In this document: one piece after another, positions 43,630 to 50,663 of the stretch | Layout: each line of letters begins with the position of its first letter | Numbering within the stretch: position 1 is the stretch's first letter | NCBI GenBank assembly: GCA_019359765.1 | Contig: JAHHGU010000038.1 | Span: 1 to 50,663, forward strand | Source of the DNA: Aphanothece sp. CMT-3BRIN-NPC111 | GTDB lineage: Bacteria > Cyanobacteriota > Cyanobacteriia > Cyanobacteriales > JAHHGU01 | Reading direction: 5' to 3' | Length of the DNA stretch: 50,663 bases | Translations under genes and position numbers: made by a program | The notes under the pieces: generated by a model | The model's database searches: none | Seen by the model: only the letters and a program-made list of their open reading frames with translations | What the model was told of the DNA's origin: nothing

Positions 43630-45267
43630 ATGAACACGCAAGCACAACCAGAACGCATCATTATATTTGACACCACGCTTCGGGATGGCGAACAATCGCC
43701 AGGGGCGACGCTAAATGTAGATGAGAAACTTACGATCGCGCGTCAGCTGGCGAGGCTGGGAGTTGACGTGATTGAAGCTGGTTTTCCCTACGCCAGCGTC
43801 GGAGACTTTGAGGCGGTACAAAAAATTGCCCAAACGGTGGGAGTCGAGTCAGGGCCAATTATTTGCGGTTTGGCAAGGGCGACTCATCAGGATATTAAGG
43901 CAGCAGCCGAGGCTCTGAAACCCGCTGCTCATGCTCGGATTCATACCTTCATCGCCACATCTGATATTCACCTAGAGTACAAGCTGAAAAAAACCAGGCA
44001 AGAAGTAATGGCGATCGCCCAAGAAATGGTCGCTTATGCCAAATCCTTCGTATCGGATGTGGAATTTTCCCCTGAAGATGCCGGTCGTTCCGATCCAGAA
44101 TTTTTATATCAAGTTTTAGAGCTAGCTATTGCCGCCGGAGCCACAACTGTTAATATTCCCGATACCGTTGGTTACACTACCCCCAGCGAGTTTGGAGCGT
44201 TAATCCGTGGCATCAAAGAAAACGTCCCCAACATCGACCAGGCGATTATCTCAGTTCACGGTCATAACGACTTAGGTTTAGCGGTGGCTAACTTCCTGGA
44301 AGCAGTGAAGAATGGAGCGCGGCAGCTAGAATGTACCATCAACGGCATTGGCGAAAGAGCTGGGAATGCAGCCCTGGAAGAACTGGTAATGGGGTTGCAC
44401 GTGCGGCGGCAGTATTTCAACCCCTTCTTGGGACGCCCCGTGGATTCACAGGCACCGCTGACCAATATTGATACCCGCCAAATCTATAAGACATCCCGCT
44501 TAGTTTCCAACCTGACTGGGATGCTGGTACAACCGAATAAAGCAATTGTGGGTGGGAATGCCTTTGCTCATGAATCTGGGATTCACCAAGATGGCGTCCT
44601 CAAGCACAAGCTCACCTATGAAATCATGGATGCCCAGTCAATTGGCTTAACAGACAATCAGATTGTTCTGGGCAAACTTTCCGGCCGCAATGCCTTCCGC
44701 AGTCGCTTGCAAGAGCTAGGGTTCGATTTGTCGGAAACCGATTTAAATAAGGCATTCGTCAAGTTTAAAGACTTGGCAGATAAGAAAAAAGAACTCACTG
44801 ATTGGGACTTAGAAGCGATCGTCAATGATGAAATTCAGCAAGCCCCAGAACTGTTCCGTCTAGAGTTTGTGCAAGTATCCTGCGGCAGCAGCGCCCGTCC
44901 CACAGCAACTGTAACGCTTCGCACACCTACTGGTGAAGAACTGACAGATGCCGCCATTGGCACTGGGCCGGTAGATGCCGTGTACAAAGCCATCAACCGC
45001 GTAGTGAATGTGCCCAACCAGCTGATAGAATTTGCCGTCCAGTCGGTTACTGCTGGTATTGACGCGATCGGAGAAGTCACAATCCGACTGCGGCACAATA
45101 AGCGAGTGTATTCCGGTCATGCTGCCAACACGGATATCATAGTTGCCTCTGCTCAAGCTTATGTGAACGCCCTGAATCGGCTTTATGGAGCATTGCAAGC
45201 TGAGGAAGCGCGTGAAGTCAAGCGTGAGCCAAAAGAGGAATCGCAGCTAAGTTCGCAAAAACTTTGA
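43630..45267 (+). CDS. leuA: 2-isopropylmalate synthase
   Basis: 545 aa, full length. It condenses acetyl-CoA with 2-oxoisovalerate, the first committed step of leucine synthesis. The N-terminal TIM barrel has FDTTLRDGEQSPGATL near residue 10 and the metal-binding SVHGHNDLGLAV near 202. The linker and C-terminal leucine-sensing LeuA dimer domain (about 385-520) is present with VTLRTPTGEE and SGHAANTDI. Feedback inhibition by leucine is the known control in the family. ATG 43630; the neighbours are unrelated. Confidence 0.97.
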   Translation: MNTQAQPERIIIFDTTLRDGEQSPGATLNVDEKLTIARQLARLGVDVIEAGFPYASVGDFEAVQKIAQTVGVESGPIICGLARATHQDIKAAAEALKPAAHARIHTFIATSDIHLEYKLKKTRQEVMAIAQEMVAYAKSFVSDVEFSPEDAGRSDPEFLYQVLELAIAAGATTVNIPDTVGYTTPSEFGALIRGIKENVPNIDQAIISVHGHNDLGLAVANFLEAVKNGARQLECTINGIGERAGNAALEELVMGLHVRRQYFNPFLGRPVDSQAPLTNIDTRQIYKTSRLVSNLTGMLVQPNKAIVGGNAFAHESGIHQDGVLKHKLTYEIMDAQSIGLTDNQIVLGKLSGRNAFRSRLQELGFDLSETDLNKAFVKFKDLADKKKELTDWDLEAIVNDEIQQAPELFRLEFVQVSCGSSARPTATVTLRTPTGEELTDAAIGTGPVDAVYKAINRVVNVPNQLIEFAVQSVTAGIDAIGEVTIRLRHNKRVYSGHAANTDIIVASAQAYVNALNRLYGALQAEEAREVKREPKEESQLSSQKL

Positions 45268-45268
45268 A

Positions 45269-45323
45269 ACGCAAAGGATACAGAGGTATTCTGAGTTAGA
45301 ATATCCTCTGCGCCCCTTTGCGC
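45269..45323. repeat. Long inverted repeat after leuA
   Basis: The sequence from CGCAAAGGATACAGAGG (45270-45286) pairs with CCTCTGCGCCCCTTTGCG (45305-45322); an inner ATTCT/AGAAT extends the stem. Two further CTTTGCG/CTCTGCG strings follow, so it resembles a dispersed cyanobacterial repeat. It begins 2 bases after the leuA stop and could stop transcription. Confidence 0.6.
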
Positions 45324-45370
45324 TCCCCTTTGCGTTCCTCTGCGTTGAATATAAAGTCAGCTGGGCAATC

Positions 45371-46177
45371 GTGGCAAATCAGATTTTTGACAAAGAGAAA
45401 AAATTTCATGACCAATGGGCATCTACCATTGATGTAGAAGGAATCAAGGTTCAAGATTACTTTGAAGCCTGCACTGCCCCGGAAAATCGTTTTATTCTCA
45501 AACACATGGGGGACATCACCGGCAAACGGCTCTTAGATTTAGGCTGTGGTGCTGGGGAAAACAGTGTCTATTTTGCTAAAAAAGGGGCGCATTGCGTTGC
45601 CGCAGACTATTCTCCTGGCATGGTGGAAGTCGCTCAAAAGCTAGCAGCTGCTAACGGCGTCCAAATTGAGGGTTGTACGGCGAATGCAATGGCACTGGAG
45701 TTTCCCGACAATACGTTTGATATTGTCTATGCCTCTAATTTGCTGCATCATTTGCCAGATCCCAAGGCGTGCATTCGGGAGATGCACCGCGTTCTCAAGC
45801 CAGGGGGAAAAGCCTGTTTTTGGGACCCCTTGAAGCATAACCCGGTTATTAATGTTTACCGGCGTATTGCTACTTCGGTGCGGACAGAGGATGAAATGCC
45901 GCTAGATATTAATATTGTCAATTTTGTCAAGTCCCAATTTTCCACAACGACTTACGATACATTTTGGCTGGCAAGTCTGTGGATTTTTTTGCGCTTCTAT
46001 TTGATTGAAAAAGTAGACCCGAATCAAGAGCGTTACTGGAAGAAAATTATTACTGAAAAAGCAAGGCTGGAACCGGAATATCGGCGTCTAGAAAAGTTGG
46101 ACGTAATTTTGAAGAAAATACCGTTGATGAAGCGGTTAGCCTGGAATCTTGCTGTGGTGGCGACAAAATCTATATAG
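45371..46177 (+). CDS. Class I SAM-dependent methyltransferase
   Basis: 268 aa, GTG start. The SAM fold is clear: LLDLGCGAGENSVYFAKKG (motif I, near residue 53), DYSPGMVEVAQ (motif II), and FDIVYASNLLHHLPDPKA with VLKPGGKACFWDP (motif III/IV). The C-terminal 100 residues are helical and hydrophobic in part (FWLASLWIFLRFYLI), which may touch a membrane lipid substrate. The methyl acceptor cannot be read from sequence. It follows leuA and a repeat, apparently as its own unit. Confidence 0.9.
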   Translation: MANQIFDKEKKFHDQWASTIDVEGIKVQDYFEACTAPENRFILKHMGDITGKRLLDLGCGAGENSVYFAKKGAHCVAADYSPGMVEVAQKLAAANGVQIEGCTANAMALEFPDNTFDIVYASNLLHHLPDPKACIREMHRVLKPGGKACFWDPLKHNPVINVYRRIATSVRTEDEMPLDINIVNFVKSQFSTTTYDTFWLASLWIFLRFYLIEKVDPNQERYWKKIITEKARLEPEYRRLEKLDVILKKIPLMKRLAWNLAVVATKSI

Positions 46178-46406
46178 GGAATTATATTAGGCAACCAAAG
46201 TCATAGTTATCCAGGGACTGAAAACTTTGTGTCTAGGTACTGAGGAAAGACGAGCCGATCAGTTTATTGGGAGGCTAAACCATCGCTTTACTCAACCGTA
46301 GACTAAAGGGGATGCCGTTGAAGAGTGACATCCCCGAAGCCTATCCCTTGCAGCACTAAAGTGCAGAACCCTAAGTCCACATACTGCGCCTGTTTTGCCA
46401 GTTAGA
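46178..46406. other. Spacer with two small hairpins
   Basis: Contains GGGGATG/CATCCCC (46308-46314 and 46329-46335) and GCACT/AGTGC (46353-46364). Both are between convergent genes and may mark transcript ends. No ORF is supported. Confidence 0.4.
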
Positions 46407-46571
46407 TTAGTGAAAGTAATTGGCTTCTGCTTCCAGCTGGCGAACCAAATTCTCGTCGCCTTTAGCTCTAGCGATTTCTAGTCGATGCTGTAGGCTTTTT
46501 TGGATGCTATCGCGGTGGGTGGCTGCGGCTTGCTTCAAGCTTTGCTGACGGTTTCCGTTCATGATGGACAT
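46407..46571 (-). CDS. 54-aa small helical protein
   Basis: A short frame (54 aa) read on the minus strand from ATG 46571, with alternative ATG at codon 4. The product is one long polar helix: NRQQSLKQAAATHRDSIQ, then QHRLEIARAKGDENLVRQLE, ending in ANYFH. I recall small cyanobacterial proteins with the segment ARAKGDENL.RQLEAE but cannot name a function. Neighbours on both sides are on the plus strand, so it is its own transcript. The steady reading frame and charge pattern argue against chance. Confidence 0.65.
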   Translation of the reverse strand: MSIMNGNRQQSLKQAAATHRDSIQKSLQHRLEIARAKGDENLVRQLEAEANYFH

Positions 46572-46707
46572 TTATTTTGACCAAGTTAGTGTAGTTTCAA
46601 TACTCCTAATATAACATTTTCCCCATAAAACTGTATTATTTGTTACCGATTTTAATACTATGGTATTAAAATAATCCCCCGGAGCCATATACGGGAAAGA
46701 TGAGTAA

Positions 46708-46763
46708 GGGCGGGTTTATCCACATCTGGGCAAATTTGGGAAGAGTTTAATAAACTTGCCCTT
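46708..46763. repeat. GGGCGGGTTTAT inverted repeat
   Basis: GGGCGGGTTTAT at 46708-46719 pairs with ATAAACTTGCCC at 46752-46763 (two mismatches). It shares GGGCGGGTTTA with the repeat at 35931 and is a related dispersed element. It lies 66 bases before the next gene. Confidence 0.5.
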
Positions 46764-46828
46764 AAAACTGTTTTTGTTCATGCCTCACTTCTCCTAGGGC
46801 AAAAGTCCAAAGCAATTAATAATTAAAT

Positions 46829-47617
46829 ATGCCTGAAAATAGCATCATCACTCTATTAAGTGATTTTGGTTTGAGTGATGTTTATGTGGGTGTGATGAAG
46901 GGCGCGATCGCCCAAATCAACCCGGCGCTGCACGCAATCGACCTGACGCACCAGATTCCGCCGCAGAACATAGCTGCGGGAAGGTTTTGTCTGATGAATG
47001 CCTATCCCTACTTTCCATATGGAACGGTGCATATCGCTGTAGTCGATCCGGGGGTGGGGAGTAATAGACGCGCGATCGCCATACAACTTAGCGGCGGTTA
47101 CTTGGTTGGCCCGGATAATGGGCTATTCGGCGGTGTTCTGAGTGATAGTCCAGCTGTTGCCGCTGTCGAACTTACCAATCCCAGCTACTGGCTACCCAGT
47201 ACAACCAGCAGCACTTTTCACGGTAGAGATATTTTTGCACCTGTGGGAGCCTATCTTGCCAGCGGTGTCCCTCTAGAACAGCTGGGACGAGCAATTGACC
47301 CAACAACCTTAGTCAAGTTGTCGATTCCTGAATGCACAAAAACTAACGCAGGTGTTGTAGGTTGCATCCAGTATATCGATCGTTTCGGCAACTTAATTAC
47401 TAATATCCCCGGTAGCGAGATAGAAGGTAAAACCTGGTCGGTTGCAGTAGCTGAATTGTTCATCCGGGGCAGTCAAACTTACAGCGACAGCGAACTTGGT
47501 GGTTTCGTTGCCCTGATTGGCAGTCATGGCTGGGTAGAAATTGCTATCAACAGTGGCAATGCTCAGTCCCAACTACAATTAGAGTGGGGAGCTAAGGTGG
47601 AATTAAGATACGATTAA
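46829..47617 (+). CDS. SAM hydrolase/SAM hydroxide adenosyltransferase family (DUF62)
   Basis: 262 aa. Signature parts are TLLSDFGLSDVYVGVMKGAI at the N-terminus, VVDPGVGSNRRAIAI near 72, LVGPDNGLFGGVL near 93 and TFHGRDIFAPVGAYLASG near 131; IQYIDRFGNLITNIP lies in the C-terminal beta domain. The family relates to fluorinase/chlorinase but the usual reaction is splitting S-adenosylmethionine with water to adenosine and methionine. Cytosolic; the physiological role in cyanobacteria is unclear. The start ATG 46829 gives the natural N-terminus. Confidence 0.9.
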   Translation: MPENSIITLLSDFGLSDVYVGVMKGAIAQINPALHAIDLTHQIPPQNIAAGRFCLMNAYPYFPYGTVHIAVVDPGVGSNRRAIAIQLSGGYLVGPDNGLFGGVLSDSPAVAAVELTNPSYWLPSTTSSTFHGRDIFAPVGAYLASGVPLEQLGRAIDPTTLVKLSIPECTKTNAGVVGCIQYIDRFGNLITNIPGSEIEGKTWSVAVAELFIRGSQTYSDSELGGFVALIGSHGWVEIAINSGNAQSQLQLEWGAKVELRYD

Positions 47618-48111
47618 TTGTGTCTCTACTGTGACATCCTCCAACAATAAATCAAAGATTATAGTGTTAATTTTCCTGCGGAAAAATTAAAAGTGGCATA
47701 TTGGTAGTTATTGACACTGAATGGGCAATTTATAATTAACGGTTGTCTGGCTTGGTAATTCTGTGTAAAAAACTGTAGATTGAGACTTTAGTCTCCCACG
47801 TACAGCAACCCTTCAAAAATTAGAGGTGCCCTCGTAGTACTTCTATACTATTCGTGCATGAGGTTGAGGTTAATTTTTATAACCATTATGGCAATTGCTA
47901 TATATAACCAACACAAAATTTGTAAATTTAGTGAAGAAACTACAAATTTAGCAATGTTAATTTCAGGATTGTTTTATGATTTTTAGTAGCCATTTAAATA
48001 TTTTTTAAATTTAAATGCCATATTTTATACTATTAAAATAGTAACAAGCTGGGTAAGGTAGCTTTTCATGACGCGACTCAATAAATTTATAGCAACTAAG
48101 GGTAATCAACA
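47618..48111. other. AT-rich intergenic region
   Basis: 494 bases without a supported gene. Visible are a GAGACT-tt-AGTCTC hairpin near 47781-47794 and a palindrome TACTATT-aa-AATAGTA (48028-48043) that could be an operator, 69 bases before the next ATG. TTTAAATTTAAA also lies at 48004-48015. No promoter is assigned. Confidence 0.5.
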
Positions 48112-48771
48112 ATGACTCAGCTGAGACAATCTGAAGCAGAGGTTTATCAGGGTCAATTTGGAGAGTTTACGATAACGGAAAGCGATCGCACTGGTGTCAT
48201 TATCTACCGCACCGGCTTGATGGTGGCGGCTTTGAGCTTTGCCATAGGCAGCACTTTAGTACTTAGCTTTACCAATAATCTAGCGGTTCTGAAAGCACTG
48301 ACCCCCCTGTATGCCATTTTCTGTTTAGCTTTGGGCGTCAGCTTGGTGACAATTCATATCTACCTAGCACCGTTGCATCGGCTACTTCAGGTATTTTGGG
48401 CAATCGGCGTTTTGGCGGCAGCTGTGCTAGCAGTGCAAAGTAGCGATCCTCTGGCTCTATTCATTTACAACCACCCAACTACACTGTTAGGCGTCGGCTT
48501 TATTTTTGCAGCTTTAACCGGGATTTATTTCAAAGAAGCCTTCTGCTTCAACCGATTTGAAACCAAGTTGCTTACCTTTTTAGTCCCAGGGCTGTTGCTG
48601 GGGAACCTTATTGGTATGTTGCCACTTCAGTGGGAACGGGTTTTACTGGGAGCATGGGCGGTTTTATTTGTAGTGTTTGCACTCCGCAAGGCAGTACAAC
48701 CGATTCCTCCCGATATCGGTGATAAGAGCGTTTTTGCTTATTTGCAAGAACAGCGGTCAGCCAGAGCTTAA
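48112..48771 (+). CDS. DUF2301 membrane protein
   Basis: 219 aa with about six TM segments (from residue 35 to 195), starting with TGVIIYRTGLMVAALSFAIG and ending before a cytosolic tail. FKEAFCFNRFETKLL is a conserved-looking loop. I assign it to the DUF2301 family, found in cyanobacteria and some other bacteria; its function is unknown. ATG 48112 is preceded by an AT-rich leader, and a palindrome that could bind a regulator is 69 bases upstream. The next gene begins 13 bases after its stop. Confidence 0.82.
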   Translation: MTQLRQSEAEVYQGQFGEFTITESDRTGVIIYRTGLMVAALSFAIGSTLVLSFTNNLAVLKALTPLYAIFCLALGVSLVTIHIYLAPLHRLLQVFWAIGVLAAAVLAVQSSDPLALFIYNHPTTLLGVGFIFAALTGIYFKEAFCFNRFETKLLTFLVPGLLLGNLIGMLPLQWERVLLGAWAVLFVVFALRKAVQPIPPDIGDKSVFAYLQEQRSARA

Positions 48772-48784
48772 GACTACATCTGTG

Positions 48785-49405
48785 ATGATTGTAATGAGTG
48801 CATCAATTGTTATCAGTTTGCTTATAGCCGGACTTCCCCAAGCATCACTAACTTACCAACCGTCGCCAGAACAGTTAGTGGTACAACCAACATTGTCAGT
48901 TTCTTCAAAGTTTCCTGGTTCAGGATTAGAGTATTTTGAAGAGACTTTGCTTCCCTTTGGAGAAGTTAACGACGGTGTGTGTCCTGAGGTTCCCAGCGGC
49001 TTAGGAATTCCAGGATTTCGCCCAGGAGTTAGTAAAAGTGATGTCCTGAGGATTTTGGGTGTACCTAATGTAAGTGCCTCAGGTTATTGGCCTAAAACCC
49101 ATGCTGCTTCTTATGAGTTAATACCAGACCAAGTGAGCTTGGGCTTTCTTTTTGATAGAAAGTCGGACAAAGTTCGCCAAACGGAGGCAGCCTTTACCCC
49201 CACGGTGAATTTTCAGGTAATCGCCTTGACTTTAAATGGAATGTTGGGCTGCAAGCTCAATGAGCCAATCAAGCAGGGTTTAGAACAGGTGCAGCAGCGA
49301 CAGTCTCCTCGCTACACATTTACTTTAGATTCACTCAAGGGTCTGATTGAGCGGGATAAACGCGATCGCATCTACATTGGTATCTGGGAGAGAGACTTAC
49401 ATTGA
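48785..49405 (+). CDS. Exported hypothetical protein, BamE/OmlA-like fold
   Basis: 206 aa from ATG 48785; the open frame reaches further back, but it would then overlap the DUF2301 gene. An N-terminal signal or anchor (about 1-20) is followed by a Pro/Val-rich stretch. The part from GIPGFRPGVSKSDVLRILG to LGFLFDRKSDKV resembles the BamE/OmlA/SmpA fold (GxSxxEVxxxLGxP, then a strand with F.F). A second similar unit may be present near the C-terminus (ALTLNGMLGCKLNEPIKQGL). GTG 48782 and ATG 48794 are alternative starts. Function unknown; dprA overlaps its stop. Confidence 0.7.
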   Translation: MIVMSASIVISLLIAGLPQASLTYQPSPEQLVVQPTLSVSSKFPGSGLEYFEETLLPFGEVNDGVCPEVPSGLGIPGFRPGVSKSDVLRILGVPNVSASGYWPKTHAASYELIPDQVSLGFLFDRKSDKVRQTEAAFTPTVNFQVIALTLNGMLGCKLNEPIKQGLEQVQQRQSPRYTFTLDSLKGLIERDKRDRIYIGIWERDLH

Positions 49406-50550
49406 GAGGCAATCCTAATGGGGAATTGCTAGAAGAACGCACGTTTTGGGTGGCGTGGTCGCAAATTCCTAATATTGGCCCAGTATTGCTGCGGCGACTG
49501 CAAGAAAACTTTGGAACGCTAGCGGAGGCGTGGAAAGCTAGTGCAGCGCAGTTGGGTCAAGTAGAAGGGTTTGGTCCTCAGACAGTTAAGGGAGTGCTAG
49601 AAGAGCGATCGCGCCTAGATCCTGAAAAACTCTTTCAGCAGCACTCCTCAAAAAATCCTTGTTTCTGGACACCCGCAGATGCCGAGTACCCCCGCCTGCT
49701 TCTAGAAATTCCTAGCCCGCCGCCAGTTTTATACTACCGAGGCATAGTTGAAGCCCAGGAAAATTTAGCTGTTAAGCCAGCGGTGGGCATCGTAGGCACT
49801 CGCGATCCTTCTGATTATGGTAAGCGCTGGACTCGCAAAATTAGTATAGCGTTGGCTAAAGGCGGCTTTACAGTTGTTTCCGGGATGGCAGAAGGCATTG
49901 ATACAGAAGCTCATCGCGGTTGTCTTGATAGCGGTGGACGGACGTTAGCAGTTTTAGGCACTGGCATAGATGTAGTTTATCCGCCACGTAATCGCACTCT
50001 CTACGAAGACATTCAGAAGCAAGGGCTGGTGCTGAGTGAGTATCCTGCTGGAACTCCACCGGATCGCGCTCAGTTTCCTCGTCGTAATCGTATTATTGCT
50101 GGCTTGAGTCGCGCTGTTTTGGTAATGGAAGCACCCACAAAGTCGGGTGCGTTAATTACAGCTCGTATGGCGAATGATTTTTGCCGGGATGTGTATGTGC
50201 TGCCTGGATCTTTGGATAATCCGCGATCGCTTGGTTGTTTGGGGTTATTAAGTAGGGGTGCCCAGGTGATTTTAAATGAAGGGCATCTGTTAGAAATGCT
50301 GGGATCAATACCACAACTCGATCCTGTTGAGCAGTTACAGCTATTTTCTTCAACTCCGACAACGCCTGTGCCAGATTTGCCGCCAGAACTCAAGCAGGTT
50401 TTAGAAGCGATCGCACCTGAACCTACTGCTTTTGACTTGATTGTGCAACAATGTCGCTTGGCTGCGGGATCGGTATCCAGTGCGCTGTTACAGTTGGAAT
50501 TAATGGGATTGGTTTCTCAGTTGCCAGGGATGCGGTATCAAAGATGTTAG
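49402..50550 (+). CDS. dprA: DNA-processing protein DprA
   Basis: 382 aa. The N-terminal helix-hairpin-helix-like region (LLRRLQENFGTLAEAWKASA) is followed by the Rossmann-type core with GIVGTRDPSDYG, VVSGMAEGIDTEAHRG, LAVLGTGIDVVYPPRN and FPRRNRIIAGLS. A C-terminal winged-helix (about 325-382) is present. DprA loads RecA on incoming single-stranded DNA during transformation. It starts with TTG 49402, overlapping the previous stop in TTGA, so translation is probably coupled. A TTG nine codons later is an alternative start. The stop is followed at once by an IS605-like hairpin. Confidence 0.95.
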   Translation: MRGNPNGELLEERTFWVAWSQIPNIGPVLLRRLQENFGTLAEAWKASAAQLGQVEGFGPQTVKGVLEERSRLDPEKLFQQHSSKNPCFWTPADAEYPRLLLEIPSPPPVLYYRGIVEAQENLAVKPAVGIVGTRDPSDYGKRWTRKISIALAKGGFTVVSGMAEGIDTEAHRGCLDSGGRTLAVLGTGIDVVYPPRNRTLYEDIQKQGLVLSEYPAGTPPDRAQFPRRNRIIAGLSRAVLVMEAPTKSGALITARMANDFCRDVYVLPGSLDNPRSLGCLGLLSRGAQVILNEGHLLEMLGSIPQLDPVEQLQLFSSTPTTPVPDLPPELKQVLEAIAPEPTAFDLIVQQCRLAAGSVSSALLQLELMGLVSQLPGMRYQRC

Positions 50551-50586
50551 TTGACACTCCCCGGCGTGAACGCACGGGGATTCTTT
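50551..50586 (+). repeat. Solitary IS605-like end hairpin directly after dprA
   Basis: TTGACACTCCCC begins at the base after the dprA stop. The stem CCCCGGCGT pairs with ACGC-a-CGGGG (bulged A), and ATTCTTTAAT follows. The layout is the same as at 11281 and 16823. The form, a GC-rich stem then a T-rich tail, would serve as a transcription terminator. Confidence 0.6.
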
Positions 50587-50663
50587 AATCTATGAGCCAA
50601 CTTGCTGAGGCAGGATTGCTCCAACCAAAGTAGAGGTCGATTCTCCTAAAGCGTTGCTCATGT

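Noticed and set aside
48677..48784. Longer N-terminus for the BamE-like protein
   Set aside because: It would overlap the DUF2301 gene by 95 bases, while ATG 48785 gives a clean signal segment.

Overview
The window looks like chromosomal DNA of a cyanobacterium, probably a filamentous one. The HIP1 palindrome GCGATCGC and its core recur throughout, inside and between genes. Coding density is moderate with many repeat-bearing spacers, heptanucleotide tandem repeats of the STRR type occur at several places, and several families are typical of cyanobacteria (FHA/PAS/GGDEF hybrids, DUF4359, DUF2301, LabA-like NYN, KaiC-like ATPases). No phage, plasmid or CRISPR region was seen. One IS200/IS605-type element with only tnpB is present, plus several solitary hairpins resembling ends of such elements.

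Layout. 1-4340: housekeeping genes (glyA, cinA, a 46-aa ORF, aroQ). 4337-26000: a signalling-rich block. It holds a PAS/GAF/LOV-GGDEF-EAL protein, the tnpB element, a three-domain KaiC-like ATPase with a small partner protein, a degenerate ADP-ribosylglycohydrolase homologue, a PgpH-type HD phosphodiesterase, a Clp_N-only protein with a decayed partial copy behind it, a GAF/PAS histidine kinase coupled to a receiver-kinase hybrid, and two adjacent FHA-PAS paralogues, one ending in GGDEF-EAL and the other in kinase plus receiver. 26642-33427: an FMN reductase, an orphan sugar ABC permease, 5-formyl-THF cyclo-ligase, and a GDP-fucose/exopolysaccharide group (fcl, gmd, an initiating sugar transferase, a GT4 glycosyltransferase), all on the minus strand. 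33923-37780: a lipoprotein, a DUF218/YdcF-like protein and an ABC exporter half. 37858-39857: a cobalamin riboswitch followed by three membrane proteins, the middle one a CbtB-type cobalt transporter subunit. 39909-50550: Mn-type SOD with a Tat signal, DUF4359, tRNA-His, a sulfurtransferase, a LabA-like NYN protein, leuA, a methyltransferase, a 54-aa small protein, a SAM-hydrolase family protein, DUF2301, a BamE-like secreted protein and dprA.

How the genes fit together. Two GGDEF-EAL proteins and several kinase/receiver modules are encoded within about 22 kb, so this is a cyclic-di-GMP and phosphorelay neighbourhood. One GGDEF-EAL protein carries a complete LOV photocycle motif, implying blue-light input. 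The HD protein adds probable cyclic-di-AMP turnover. The riboswitch locus is best read as B12-repressed cobalt uptake: CbtB is present, CbtA is not seen, and a 378-aa His-rich membrane protein occupies the place where the large subunit would be expected. That locus, the FHA paralogue pair, the triple KaiC and the re-use of IS605-like ends as gene-end hairpins are the most interesting parts.
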